Source of the DNA: Lachnospiraceae bacterium OF09-6
GTDB taxonomy: Bacteria; Bacillota; Clostridia; Lachnospirales; Lachnospiraceae
Assembly (NCBI GenBank): GCA_003435055.1
Contig: QUMM01000036.1
Location: forward strand, 1-26,125
Direction of reading: 5' to 3'
DNA: 26,125 nt
The translations under genes and the position numbers were made by a program. Shown one piece after another: positions 8,621-16,159 of the stretch. The notes under the pieces are model-generated. The model searched no databases. It saw only the letters and a list, made by a program, of their open reading frames with translations, and was not told where the DNA came from. How positions within the stretch are numbered: the first letter of the stretch is position 1; every line of letters starts with the position of its first letter.

Positions 8621-8796
8621 TATTTTCTATTCCGTTTTTTGCGAGGTGGTTTAACCCTCTGGCTGATTGTCGCCTATTTTCTTTGATCCGGTCTTTGCAG
8701 ATCAAGTGGCAAACGCTATCTTCCACGATCGGAAGTTTTCCTTCATATATTTTCTGACATTTTGATTATTTCCTGATATTTTGATTTAACTGTCAT
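8607..8796 (-). pseudogene. Possible small protein of about 60 residues, apparently frameshifted
   Basis: An ATG frame starting at 8796 (MTVKSKYQEIIKMSE) runs into a stop after about 17 codons. The overlapping frame continues with a protein-like, charged sequence (YEGKLPIVEDSV, then CKDRIKENRRQSARG) to a stop at 8607 inside a terminator hairpin. Removing one A from the AAAA run near 8750-8753 joins them. The internal ATG at 8758-8760 with AGGAA upstream is an alternative start. I do not recognise the family; the Arg/Lys-rich middle could bind nucleic acid, and a remnant of a larger mobile-element gene is possible. The hairpin at the 3' end supports a real transcript. Confidence 0.35.
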
Positions 8797-8898
8797 TCTT
8801 TAACATAAACAAGCTGTCAAAAATATACTTAATATTCCAATAGATAGAACAATATGAGTGTCCATATAACCAAGAGATATGTGCTCCGTGGTTTTCTA

Positions 8899-8927
8899 TT
8901 GACTCAAACAGTAAAAAATAGTAAAAT
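8899..8927 (+). promoter_or_regulatory. Promoter of the orphan ATPase gene
   Basis: TTGACT (8899-8904), 17-base spacer, TAAAAT (8922-8927), 40 bases before the ATG. Both the spacer and the -10 box are overlapped by AGTAAA repeats. Confidence 0.65.
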
Positions 8928-8954
8928 GGATACAAAATAGTAAAGAACAGTAAA
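8909..8954 (+). repeat. Four phased (C/T)AGTAAA repeats at the ATPase promoter
   Basis: AGTAAA occurs at 8910, 8920, 8939 and 8949, always preceded by C or T. The copies form two pairs with exactly 10-bp spacing inside each pair, 29 bp apart, so within a pair the sites face the same side of the helix. They cover the spacer/-10 and the start of the transcript. Looks like an iteron-type operator. Confidence 0.6.
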
Positions 8955-8967
8955 AGAGGTGTCACAT

Positions 8968-9999
8968 ATGCAAAATCCTTTTACACTTACTTTCGGAAAA
9001 AATCCACTGGAAGCCGTAGACCGTCCTATGCAAATCAATGAAATCCTATCGGCTTTTACCTCTGATCCGATCAATCAGCAAATGTTTCTTCTCACCGGAA
9101 TCCGTGGTTCTGGAAAAACTGTTATGATGACTGAAATCTCACACAGATTAAGAGATTTGAATGATTGGGTCGTCATTGAACTGAATCCTTCCACGGATCT
9201 ATTAAATGGTATGCTCGCAAAATTATACAGTAATCAAGTCTGTGCCGGTTTGATTCAGTCAGCAAAAATTAATTTGTCTTTTTTTGGATTTGGAGTAGAA
9301 ATAGAAGGAACCCACCAAATAACAGATATAGAAACAGCCATTATTGTTATATTGGAAAAAATGAAAAAAGCAGGAAAACGTATATTGATCACTATTGATG
9401 AAGTAACCAACAATGAATATATGCGAATATTTGCTTCCTCCTTTCAGATTTTTGTACGCCAGGATTTACCGGTCTTTTTTCTTGGAACCGGTCTGTATGA
9501 AAATGTAGAAGAATTGCAGAATGAAAAAAATCTGACCTTTTTATACCGCGCACCAAAAGTTTCATTAAAGCCGTTAAACAATCGTGCTGTTATGTACAAA
9601 TATCAGAGTATTTTTCATATAGAAGAAGACATCGCTGCCAAAATGGCCGCTCTTACGAAAGGATATCCTTTTGCTTTTCAGGTTCTTGGCTACCTTACCT
9701 GGAATCAGCATGGTGATTACCAATCTATTCTTCCTCAATATGAACAGTATTTAAGTGAATTTGTATATGATAAGCTTTGGTCCGAATTGTCTGCCAAAGA
9801 TAAATTAGTCGCACATGGTATTGCTCAGACAGCGAGTGGTAAAATCAGTGAGATACGCGCTCTTCTGCAGATGGAAACAAACGAATTCAATCCTTATCGG
9901 AAGCGCTTAATGAGAAAGGGATTGATTGACGGTGAAACCAGAGGATATGTCCGGTTCACACTGCCTTTATTTGAAGACTATGTTTTAGATAATTATTAA
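8968..9999 (+). CDS. Orphan AAA-type P-loop ATPase with C-terminal winged helix (ORC/archaeal-ATPase-like)
   Basis: Function unknown. The 343-residue protein has Walker A GIRGSGKT (44-51), a Walker B ILITIDEV, a sensor-1-like FFLGTGLYEN, and a lid region (LTKGYPFAFQVLGYL) as in AAA_16/ORC1-type and STAND ATPases. The C-terminal 80 residues look like a winged-helix DNA-binding domain (KISEIRALLQMETNEFNPYRKRLMRKGLI in outline). ATG 8968 is preferred, with AGAGGT eight bases upstream; a GTG three codons earlier overlaps that site. It is a single gene with its own promoter, A+T richer than the sugar genes around it, and looks like accessory DNA. A role in DNA binding or autoregulation is an inference from the winged helix and the repeats in its promoter. 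Confidence 0.75.
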   Translation: MQNPFTLTFGKNPLEAVDRPMQINEILSAFTSDPINQQMFLLTGIRGSGKTVMMTEISHRLRDLNDWVVIELNPSTDLLNGMLAKLYSNQVCAGLIQSAKINLSFFGFGVEIEGTHQITDIETAIIVILEKMKKAGKRILITIDEVTNNEYMRIFASSFQIFVRQDLPVFFLGTGLYENVEELQNEKNLTFLYRAPKVSLKPLNNRAVMYKYQSIFHIEEDIAAKMAALTKGYPFAFQVLGYLTWNQHGDYQSILPQYEQYLSEFVYDKLWSELSAKDKLVAHGIAQTASGKISEIRALLQMETNEFNPYRKRLMRKGLIDGETRGYVRFTLPLFEDYVLDNY

Positions 10000-10043
10000 G
10001 AGGATCCATGCGATCCCCTTATACTTTTTCAAAATTGCCAGCA

Positions 10044-10075
10044 GGGACGGTGTTTGAGCCAAAAAACACCGTCCC
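10044..10075. terminator. Hairpin between ATPase and xylB, convergent terminator or repeat remnant
   Basis: Perfect 12-bp stem GGGACGGTGTTT (10044-10055) with its complement (10064-10075), 8-base loop. It sits between two convergent genes. Neither side has a T-run directly after the stem; on the plus strand TTTTTT comes about 15 bases later. GGGACGGT-type inverted repeats recur between genes in many Clostridia, so it may be a dispersed repeat serving as a terminator. Confidence 0.55.
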
Positions 10076-10098
10076 CCTTGGTTACTCCATTTTTTATA

Positions 10099-11571
10099 TT
10101 AAATCGTCACCTCATCAAACAGTCCTTTTACGGTCGGATAGATTTTCGCAAATTTTGCGTATCTGTCGTTATATTTTTCTACCAGCTCCGGATCTGGTTC
10201 AATCGTATCGATTACTTTTACCAGTTTCTCTGCTGCTTCTTCCACAGATGCAAATTCTCCGCATGCCACAGCTGCCAGCATGGCTCCGCCGTATCCAGGT
10301 CCTTCTTCACTTTCAATCACATCTACCTTGATTCCCAGCACGTTAGCGATGATCTTCTTCCACAGTGGGCTCTTTGCACCGCCTCCGCAGATCTTGGTTC
10401 TTTCGATCTTGATACCAAGAGATTTCGCAACTTCGAAGGAATCACGAATAGCAAATGCCACGCCTTCCAGAACAGCCTGTGTCATATCTGCTCTTGTGGT
10501 GTCCATTGTCATGCCAATGAAAGTTCCTCTTGCATTTGGATTGTTGTGAGGAGAACGTTCACCCATCAGATATGGCAGGAAGAATACATGGTTTTCACCA
10601 AGTTTCTCAATCTTCGCCTGCTCTGCTGCATAGTCTTTGGTTCCAATGATCTCATCCATCCACCACTTATTGCAGGAAGCTGCGGAAAGCATGCATCCCA
10701 TCAGGTGATAGTATCCATCTGCGTGTGCAAAGGAATGTAATGCGTTGTGCTCGTCTACTCCAAATGTCTTGCTGGAGATGAAGATGGTTCCGCTGGTTCC
10801 CAGAGAAATGTTGCATCTTCCGTCACCAACTGTTCCAGTTCCTACTGCTGCCGCTGCATTGTCACCGGCACCGGCTACGATCTTTACTGTCTCAGGGAAT
10901 CCCAGTTCTTTTGCCACTTCCGGTAAAATAGTTCCTACTGTTTCATAGCTTTCGAAGATCTTCGGTACCTGTGCTTCTGTGATACCGCAGATATCCAGCA
11001 TTTCTTTTGACCAGCATTTATTCTTCACATCAAAAATCAGCATACCGGATGCATCGGACACATCTGTGCTGTATACGCCAGACAGCTTAAATGCGATGTA
11101 ATCTTTTGGCAGCATGATCATTTTGGTTCTTGCAAAGTTTTCCGGTTCTTCTTCTTTCATCCAGAGAATCTTTGGAGCAGTAAATCCGGCAAATGCAATA
11201 TTTGCAGTATATTTGGACAGTGTTTCTTTTCCAATCACATTGTTCAGATAATCTGTCTGTTTCTGGGTACGTCCATCGTTCCACAGAATCGCTGGACGGA
11301 TGACTTCATCATTCTCATCCAGAGCAACCATACCATGCATCTGTCCGCCAAAGCTGATACCGGCGATCTGGCTCTTATCACAGCTTGCTGTCAGCTCTTT
11401 CAAACCTTCTACTACTGCATTCCACCAGTCTTCCGGTTTCTGTTCTGACCATCCCGGATGTGGGAAATATAATGGATACTCCTTGGAAACAACACTCTCA
11501 ATCTTACCTTCTGCATTCATTAATAACAGTTTCACTGCAGAGGTACCTAAATCGACACCAATGTATAACAT
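10099..11571 (-). CDS. xylB: Xylulokinase (FGGY family)
   Basis: Phosphorylates D-xylulose with ATP to D-xylulose 5-phosphate, feeding the pentose phosphate or phosphoketolase route; cytoplasmic. The 490-residue protein has the FGGY two-domain fold. Visible motifs are the N-terminal phosphate loop YIGVDLGTSAVK, the xylulokinase signature ISFGGQMHGMV, AILWNDGRT, the LPKDYIAFKLSG segment, VAGAGDNAAAAVGTGTV, and CGGGAKSPLWKKI near the C-terminus. ATG 11571 is chosen, with AGGAGG just upstream; the open frame extends further but without support. Last gene of DUF4867-isomerase-xylB. D-ribulose as an alternative substrate cannot be excluded, because the upstream isomerase is of the FucI type. Confidence 0.93.
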   Translation of the reverse strand: MLYIGVDLGTSAVKLLLMNAEGKIESVVSKEYPLYFPHPGWSEQKPEDWWNAVVEGLKELTASCDKSQIAGISFGGQMHGMVALDENDEVIRPAILWNDGRTQKQTDYLNNVIGKETLSKYTANIAFAGFTAPKILWMKEEEPENFARTKMIMLPKDYIAFKLSGVYSTDVSDASGMLIFDVKNKCWSKEMLDICGITEAQVPKIFESYETVGTILPEVAKELGFPETVKIVAGAGDNAAAAVGTGTVGDGRCNISLGTSGTIFISSKTFGVDEHNALHSFAHADGYYHLMGCMLSAASCNKWWMDEIIGTKDYAAEQAKIEKLGENHVFFLPYLMGERSPHNNPNARGTFIGMTMDTTRADMTQAVLEGVAFAIRDSFEVAKSLGIKIERTKICGGGAKSPLWKKIIANVLGIKVDVIESEEGPGYGGAMLAAVACGEFASVEEAAEKLVKVIDTIEPDPELVEKYNDRYAKFAKIYPTVKGLFDEVTI

Positions 11572-11591
11572 ATCTTCCTCCTTTAAATATA

Positions 11592-11620
11592 GCCGCCTGC
11601 AGTTACACGCCGCAGGCGGC
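11592..11620 (-). promoter_or_regulatory. Intercistronic G+C-rich hairpin between isomerase and xylB
   Basis: Perfect 9-bp stem GCCGCCTGC (11592-11600) with 11612-11620 and an 11-base loop, without a T-run. It lies 20 bases upstream of the xylB start, just before its ribosome binding site. Likely a message-stabilising or processing element that sets the isomerase:kinase ratio (inference). Confidence 0.6.
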
Positions 11621-11652
11621 CGATCAATCAATCATTACACCTTATGTATGGA

Positions 11653-13139
11653 TTAGCCCCATGGATTTTCTGTTGGGTAACGTACTCCTGCAGGCTGATT
11701 GTATCCGATTTCATTTACATCCAGACCAAGGATCTTGAATACTTCAAACAGAGCTTTTCCATGATGTCCGAATGCTACTGCTCCGTGATGTGGATATCCT
11801 TTTTCGATCAGTACGTGGCGATAGAATCTTCCCATTTCCGGAATAGCGAATACACCGATACCACCAAAGGATTTTGTTGCTACAGGAAGGATTTCACCTT
11901 CTGCAATGTAAGCGCGAAGCTTGTTATCTGCTGTACTCTGGATACGGTAGAATGTGATTTCTCCAGGTACGATATCGCCTTCGAGAGTACCCTGTGTTAC
12001 TTCTTCCGGCAGATTTCTTGCATGATCATCTGATACTTCATAGTACCCTTTGTCAGTTTCTGTGAGCAGGTATTTCCACAGTGGAATCCCATGAAAGTAT
12101 CTTTGTGTGTATAGTTGTATTTGCCTTCGATAGACTCTTTGTACATATCCTTTGGTACAGAGTTGTTGATATCAAGCAGAGTTACGATATCGTTGCTGAC
12201 TGCCTGTCCGATGAATTCGGAAAGTGTTCCGTAGATATCTACTTCACAGGATACCGGAATTCCACGTCCTGTCAGACGGCTGTTTACATAGCATGGAACG
12301 AATCCAAACTGTGTCTGGAATGCAGGCCAGCATTTTGTGGTAAGTGTAACGTATTTCTTGTATCCTCTGTGAGCTTCGATCCAGTCAAGAAGAGTGATCT
12401 CATACTGAGCCAGTTTAGGAAGCACTTCTGGTTTGCAGTTGCCGTCACCCAGTTCTTTTGCCATATCTGCTGCTACTTCTGCGATACGTGGGTCGCCTTC
12501 ATGTTTCTTGAATGCTTCGAACAGATCCAGTTCAGAGTTCTCTTCAATCTCGATACCCAGGTTGTAAAGCTGTTTGATCGGAGCATTACATGCCAGGAAG
12601 TTATTTGGACGAGGACCAAAGCTGATGATCTTCAGGTCTTTTACTGCCACATATGCACGTGCGATTGGCAGGAAGTCATGGATCATATCTGCACAGTCAT
12701 CTGCATCTCCTACAGGATATTCTGGGATATAGTATCCGCCAACGTTTCTCAGCTGCAGGTTGTAGCTTGCATTCAGCATACCACAGTAAGCATCACCACG
12801 TCCCTGAACCAGGTCATTCTGTGATTCTTCTTCTGCTGCGATGATCATCTTAGGACCTTCAAAATGTTTAGCCAGCAGAGATTCGGAGATTTCCGGTCCG
12901 AAGTTTCCAAGGTAAACAACCAGTGCGTTACATCCTGCTGCCTTGATATCTTCCAGAGCCTGTACCATATGGATTTCGCTCTCTACGATACAGACCGGAC
13001 ATTCATAAATGTCTTTTGCATCATATTTCTTTGCATAAGCTTCTACAAGTGCTTTTCTTCTGTTAACGGACAGAGATTCCGGGAAACAGTCACGGCTGAC
13101 TGCTACGATTCCAATTTTTACTTCTGGTAAATTGTTCAT
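11653..13139 (-). CDS. L-fucose/L-arabinose isomerase-family sugar isomerase (frameshifted)
   Basis: An aldose-ketose isomerase of the FucI/AraA fold (COG2407 type). From its position next to xylulokinase it probably makes the ketopentose that XylB phosphorylates. The N-terminal frame covers residues 1 to about 364, including LVVYLGNFGPEIS, ISFGPRPNNFLACNAPIKQLYNLGIEIEE (split across the substrate domain), EVDIYGTLSEFIGQ and MGFHCGNTCSQKL. The C-terminal frame resumes at GYYEVSDDHARNLPEE, then GEITFYRIQS and HHGAVAFGHHGKALFEVFKILG. One extra A in the AAA run near 12050 rejoins them into a 495-residue protein of normal length. AGGAGG precedes ATG 13139. No xylA-type isomerase is in the window. 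Substrate (xylose, arabinose or other) is not fixed by sequence alone. Confidence 0.85.
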
Positions 13140-13169
13140 GATATTGCTCCTCCTGATTTTAAATAATCA

Positions 13170-13790
13170 TTATTTTATGGTTATGTTTTCTCCCTTTAAT
13201 CCTACAAATGCTCCGCCTTTTCCTTCATTGGACTCTGCATGGGCGATCAGCCATTTATTCTTTGCTGTCATCAGCTTATCTTCCGGGAATACTCCTGAAA
13301 GTACAGGTGGCTCTGTATTGGTTCCTTCCGGAGATGATTACTACGCGGAAGTTCTCTTTTCCTTCTGCGTTGATCGGTGCATAATGAAGTGTGGTGGCAT
13401 ACAGCTCTACCACTGCACCTGCCGGTGCTGCAAAAGCTCCATCTTTGCTGTATCATATGTAAAATCATCTTCAACGTCTGCTTCGGATCCGATCAGTAAG
13501 ATGGCTCCATCAAGGGCAATATCAATCTCAGAGTCGCGATGATATTCCACTGCATTCAGGGTATGATTCGTTCCGTTACAATATCCGATCTGGATCGGCA
13601 TACCGCCGTAAATGCTGTTCTGAATCGCTTCACGCTCTGAACAGGCTTCCAGTTCCGGAGCAGATGCTACATACTCTACACCATCTGTCACAGGTGTCTT
13701 AGCCAGACGTTCTAACAGATCCGGTACTTCTATCTTAAGTACTCTGCCGTACTTTTTAAATGCCTCATCGGTAATGCTTTTGATCTGCAT
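13170..13790 (-). CDS. DUF4867 family protein, cupin-like, first gene of the isomerase/kinase operon (two indels)
   Basis: A DUF4867-type protein of unknown biochemistry, cytoplasmic, 206 residues. The sequence has cupin-like traits: GGMPIQIGYCNGTNHTLNAVEYH early and AFAAPAGAVVELYATTLHYAP later, in the manner of small sugar-isomerase or ureidoglycolate-lyase barrels. It needs two shifts: a missing A near 13438 (GAG to GAA-G) and one surplus A near 13326. They compensate, so the C-terminus (LIAHAESNEGKGGAFVGLKGE) is in the original frame, ending at 13170. Start 13790 is chosen, with AGGGG eight bases upstream; an ATG at 13814 lies inside an inverted repeat and lacks a site. Next gene starts 30 bases on. 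A role as pentose isomerase/epimerase or accessory to the FucI-like enzyme is inferred from linkage. Confidence 0.78.
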
Positions 13791-13812
13791 GGTTCTATCC
13801 CCTTTCTTTTTC

Positions 13813-13832
13813 ATTACTGGATAACCAGTAAT
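13813..13832. repeat. Perfect inverted repeat ATTACTGG-4-CCAGTAAT in the DUF4867 leader
   Basis: Eight-base arms around ATAA, between the XylR operator and the ribosome binding site of the minus-strand operon. No T-run follows. Either a leader hairpin protecting the message or a second operator. Confidence 0.6.
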
Positions 13833-13839
13833 CTTTTAC

Positions 13840-13862
13840 ATTAGTTTACTTTCTAAACTAAT
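13840..13862. promoter_or_regulatory. XylR operator in the divergent xylR / DUF4867-isomerase-xylB promoter region
   Basis: ATTAGTTT - 7 bases - AAACTAAT, a perfect palindrome. The TTAGTTT...AAACTAA arms match the well-known XylR (ROK) operator type of Bacillus and other Firmicutes. It lies just downstream of the minus-strand -10 candidates, where repressor binding would block transcription of the catabolic operon, and next to the xylR gene itself. Confidence 0.82.
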
Positions 13863-13865
13863 TGT

Positions 13866-13903
13866 GTTATAGTAATAATAACTCTATTCAGACAAATTTG
13901 CAA
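13866..13903 (-). promoter_or_regulatory. Promoter of the DUF4867-isomerase-xylB operon
   Basis: On the minus strand TTGCAA (13898-13903), 17-base spacer and TATTAT (13875-13880); TATAAC (13866-13871) is an alternative -10 with TTGTCT as -35 at 18 bases. The XylR operator begins four bases downstream of the second -10. Confidence 0.55.
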
Positions 13904-13919
13904 GAGGATTTTCACAATT

Positions 13920-15065
13920 ATGGCTAAAACAATCTTAACCGGTAACCCGGAACTTATTCGAGATATTAATACACAATCTGTCATTCGTACCATTATGGAG
14001 CATGGTACTATTTCCAGAGCTGCGATCGCCAGTCATCTTGGTCTGACAAAAGCTACGGTTTCTGCGATTGTCCAGATTCTTCTGGATCGTGGACTGATCC
14101 TGGAAGTCGGCAGTGACGATACGAAAAAAGGACGAAAACCCATCTTACTGAAGATGGATGAGACCTGCGGATACATTATTTCCCTGGATCTTGCCACGGA
14201 AACCATTACTCTGATGACGGCAAGTCTCCTGGGAAGCAACTGCCATATTTATCAGCACGAGTTTCCTGAAGATTCTGCGGATCTGATTCCGGCCCTGATT
14301 ACTTATATTCAGGCTGCAGTGAACACTCTTCCGAAGAGCCGTTATGGTCTTCTGGGGATCGCTCTTGGCATTCACGGCGTAGTACATCACAACCGGATCA
14401 TTTTCCTTCCTTATTCTTCCTATGAAGATCTGGATCTTGTCACACCTCTGGCAGAAGCCTTTCAGGTCCCGGTTCTGATGGAAAACGAAGCCAACCTTTC
14501 TGTTCTGGGCGAATGGTCTTTCTGTCATCAGACCAATGAGATGCTGTATATCAGCGTTCATTCCGGTATCGGTGTAGGCATTATTATGAAAAACCAGCTG
14601 GTAAAAGGAAAAAATGGCTACGCCGGAGAATTCGGTCATTCCATTATCCAGATCGGCGGCCGGCCATGTCCCTGCGGCAACCACGGCTGCCTGGAGCAGT
14701 ATGCATCCGAACGTGCCCTGTTCGCCGAACTGTCCGAGATCAAACAGATGCCGATCCACGCAGATCTTTTCGAAGATCTTTACCGCCAGGGTGACCCGGA
14801 TGCCAGATGTCTGGTAAACAACTTTATTACTTATATGTCTATCGGTATTAATAATTTGCTGAATACCTTCAATCCTGATATTATTATTCTGAACAGTGTG
14901 CTGCACCGCTGCTGTCCCACTCTGTGTGAAGACATCACCGATGCACTGCACAACACGATGAAACAATACTGTCATCTGATTCCATCCACGCTGCAGGATT
15001 CTGCCATCCTTCTGGGCGGCATTTATCTGATTCAACACCAGTTCCTCTATCCGAATCAGATCTGA
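13920..15065 (+). CDS. xylR: ROK-family xylose repressor
   Basis: A DNA-binding repressor that releases its operator on binding the sugar. The 381-residue protein has an N-terminal winged helix-turn-helix (about 18-65: ISRAAIASHLGLTKATVSAIV) and a C-terminal ROK domain. The latter has the zinc-binding set H240, C250, C252, C257 in FGHSIIQIGGRPCPCGNHGCLEQ and a sugar-kinase-like fold (LMENEANLSVLGEW). It is first in a six-gene plus-strand run with no terminator until 21263. The divergent operator at 13840-13862 strongly supports the XylR assignment and suggests autoregulation. The ribosome binding site is AAGAGGA upstream of the ATG. Confidence 0.9.
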   Translation: MAKTILTGNPELIRDINTQSVIRTIMEHGTISRAAIASHLGLTKATVSAIVQILLDRGLILEVGSDDTKKGRKPILLKMDETCGYIISLDLATETITLMTASLLGSNCHIYQHEFPEDSADLIPALITYIQAAVNTLPKSRYGLLGIALGIHGVVHHNRIIFLPYSSYEDLDLVTPLAEAFQVPVLMENEANLSVLGEWSFCHQTNEMLYISVHSGIGVGIIMKNQLVKGKNGYAGEFGHSIIQIGGRPCPCGNHGCLEQYASERALFAELSEIKQMPIHADLFEDLYRQGDPDARCLVNNFITYMSIGINNLLNTFNPDIIILNSVLHRCCPTLCEDITDALHNTMKQYCHLIPSTLQDSAILLGGIYLIQHQFLYPNQI

Positions 15066-15106
15066 CAAAAAGATACAAACCATTTAAAAAGGGACTTTAT
15101 TTTATC

Positions 15107-16156
15107 ATGGAAAAAAAGAAAAAATTCAATTATCTGACTATCATCGCCGGTCTGGTGCTGATCTCTCTGATCTGCCTGATTCTGTATATTGCACGGGAAT
15201 ATGTTATCATTTCCGCTCTTCAGAAGCAGTATACACAGAATCAGGAAGACACCGATTATCAGTACCACTGTGCATTTATTACCAGTTCCGTGACTGCTTT
15301 CTGGGACACTGCTTTTGAATCCGCCCGGGAAGAAGGCATTCCATACGGTATCTATGTCGAAGACTTCGGGAAAAACCTGGATCTTTCCTATACTACCAAT
15401 GATCTGCTGAAGATGGCTATTGCAGCCAACGTAGATGCTATCATGATAGAAGCCAACGGTGAGTATTCCACAACTCAGCTCATGAACAAGGCTGTGGAGG
15501 CAGGCATTGCCGTCAGCACCATTTACCGTGACAATATAAACAGCGACCGCTACAGCTATACCGGTATCAATAATGTCACGATTGGTTATGACTACGGATC
15601 TCTGGCTTTAAAATATGCCAATGATACCGATTCCAATGTCATGGTCATACTGGATTCCCAGGAGCAGGACACAGAAAGCAGACTACTGATCTCCGGTATC
15701 GGCAAGGCTCTGGAAGAACAGCGCAGCGATATGAAGCTTGATACCATGAAACTGAACAACTCCAATACTTTTGAGGTGGAGGAATCTATCCGAGAATTTT
15801 TAAAAAACAATCATGACAAAACAGATATTGTCATCTGTACTACCCTGCAGCAGACTCAGTCTGTCAGCCAGATTGCTGTAGATATGAACTATGTAGGTGA
15901 TTTTGTAATTATCGGTTCCTACCAGAATGACTCTGTTCTGGAATATCTCTCCAGTGGTGTCATCAGTGCCAATATTGTCATTGATGCCGCCCAGATGGGG
16001 AAACGTGCCGTAGACAATCTGGCTGAATATCTGGAATATGGCCATACCAGCGATTACTCTCAGGTGGATGTCCATACTCTGGAGCAGTCCGATGCCATCC
16101 GGCAGCTCAATGCCCTTCAGACAGAGACCGAATCAGAAACAGGAAAGGGGGCGTAA
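15107..16156 (+). CDS. xylFII: Membrane-anchored sugar-binding sensor protein (XylFII-like)
   Basis: Extracytoplasmic sugar-binding protein tethered by one N-terminal helix (about residues 10-32, after MEKKKKFN) and lacking a lipobox; the rest is a Peripla_BP_4-type domain (349 residues in all). It lies directly upstream of the LytS/YesM kinase with only a three-base gap. In Clostridium beijerinckii the homologous arrangement, XylFII-LytS, forms a complex that senses extracellular D-xylose and, through YesN, switches on the xylose ABC genes. The same role is inferred here. Differences from the transport receptor at 4687-5736 are large, which fits a sensor rather than an importer subunit. Confidence 0.82.
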   Translation: MEKKKKFNYLTIIAGLVLISLICLILYIAREYVIISALQKQYTQNQEDTDYQYHCAFITSSVTAFWDTAFESAREEGIPYGIYVEDFGKNLDLSYTTNDLLKMAIAANVDAIMIEANGEYSTTQLMNKAVEAGIAVSTIYRDNINSDRYSYTGINNVTIGYDYGSLALKYANDTDSNVMVILDSQEQDTESRLLISGIGKALEEQRSDMKLDTMKLNNSNTFEVEESIREFLKNNHDKTDIVICTTLQQTQSVSQIAVDMNYVGDFVIIGSYQNDSVLEYLSSGVISANIVIDAAQMGKRAVDNLAEYLEYGHTSDYSQVDVHTLEQSDAIRQLNALQTETESETGKGA

Positions 16157-16159
16157 CTT

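Noticed and set aside
12081..12824. Plus-strand open frame of 247 codons opposite the FucI-like isomerase
   Set aside because: Antisense shadow rich in Cys/Phe/His; the isomerase reading on the minus strand explains the sequence.
13813..13832. Inverted repeat as a terminator
   Set aside because: No T-run on either strand and it lies in a leader immediately before a ribosome binding site; kept only as an inverted repeat.
14145..15083. Minus-strand open frame of 312 codons opposite xylR
   Set aside because: The plus strand encodes a full ROK repressor with HTH and zinc motif; the opposite frame has no recognisable features.
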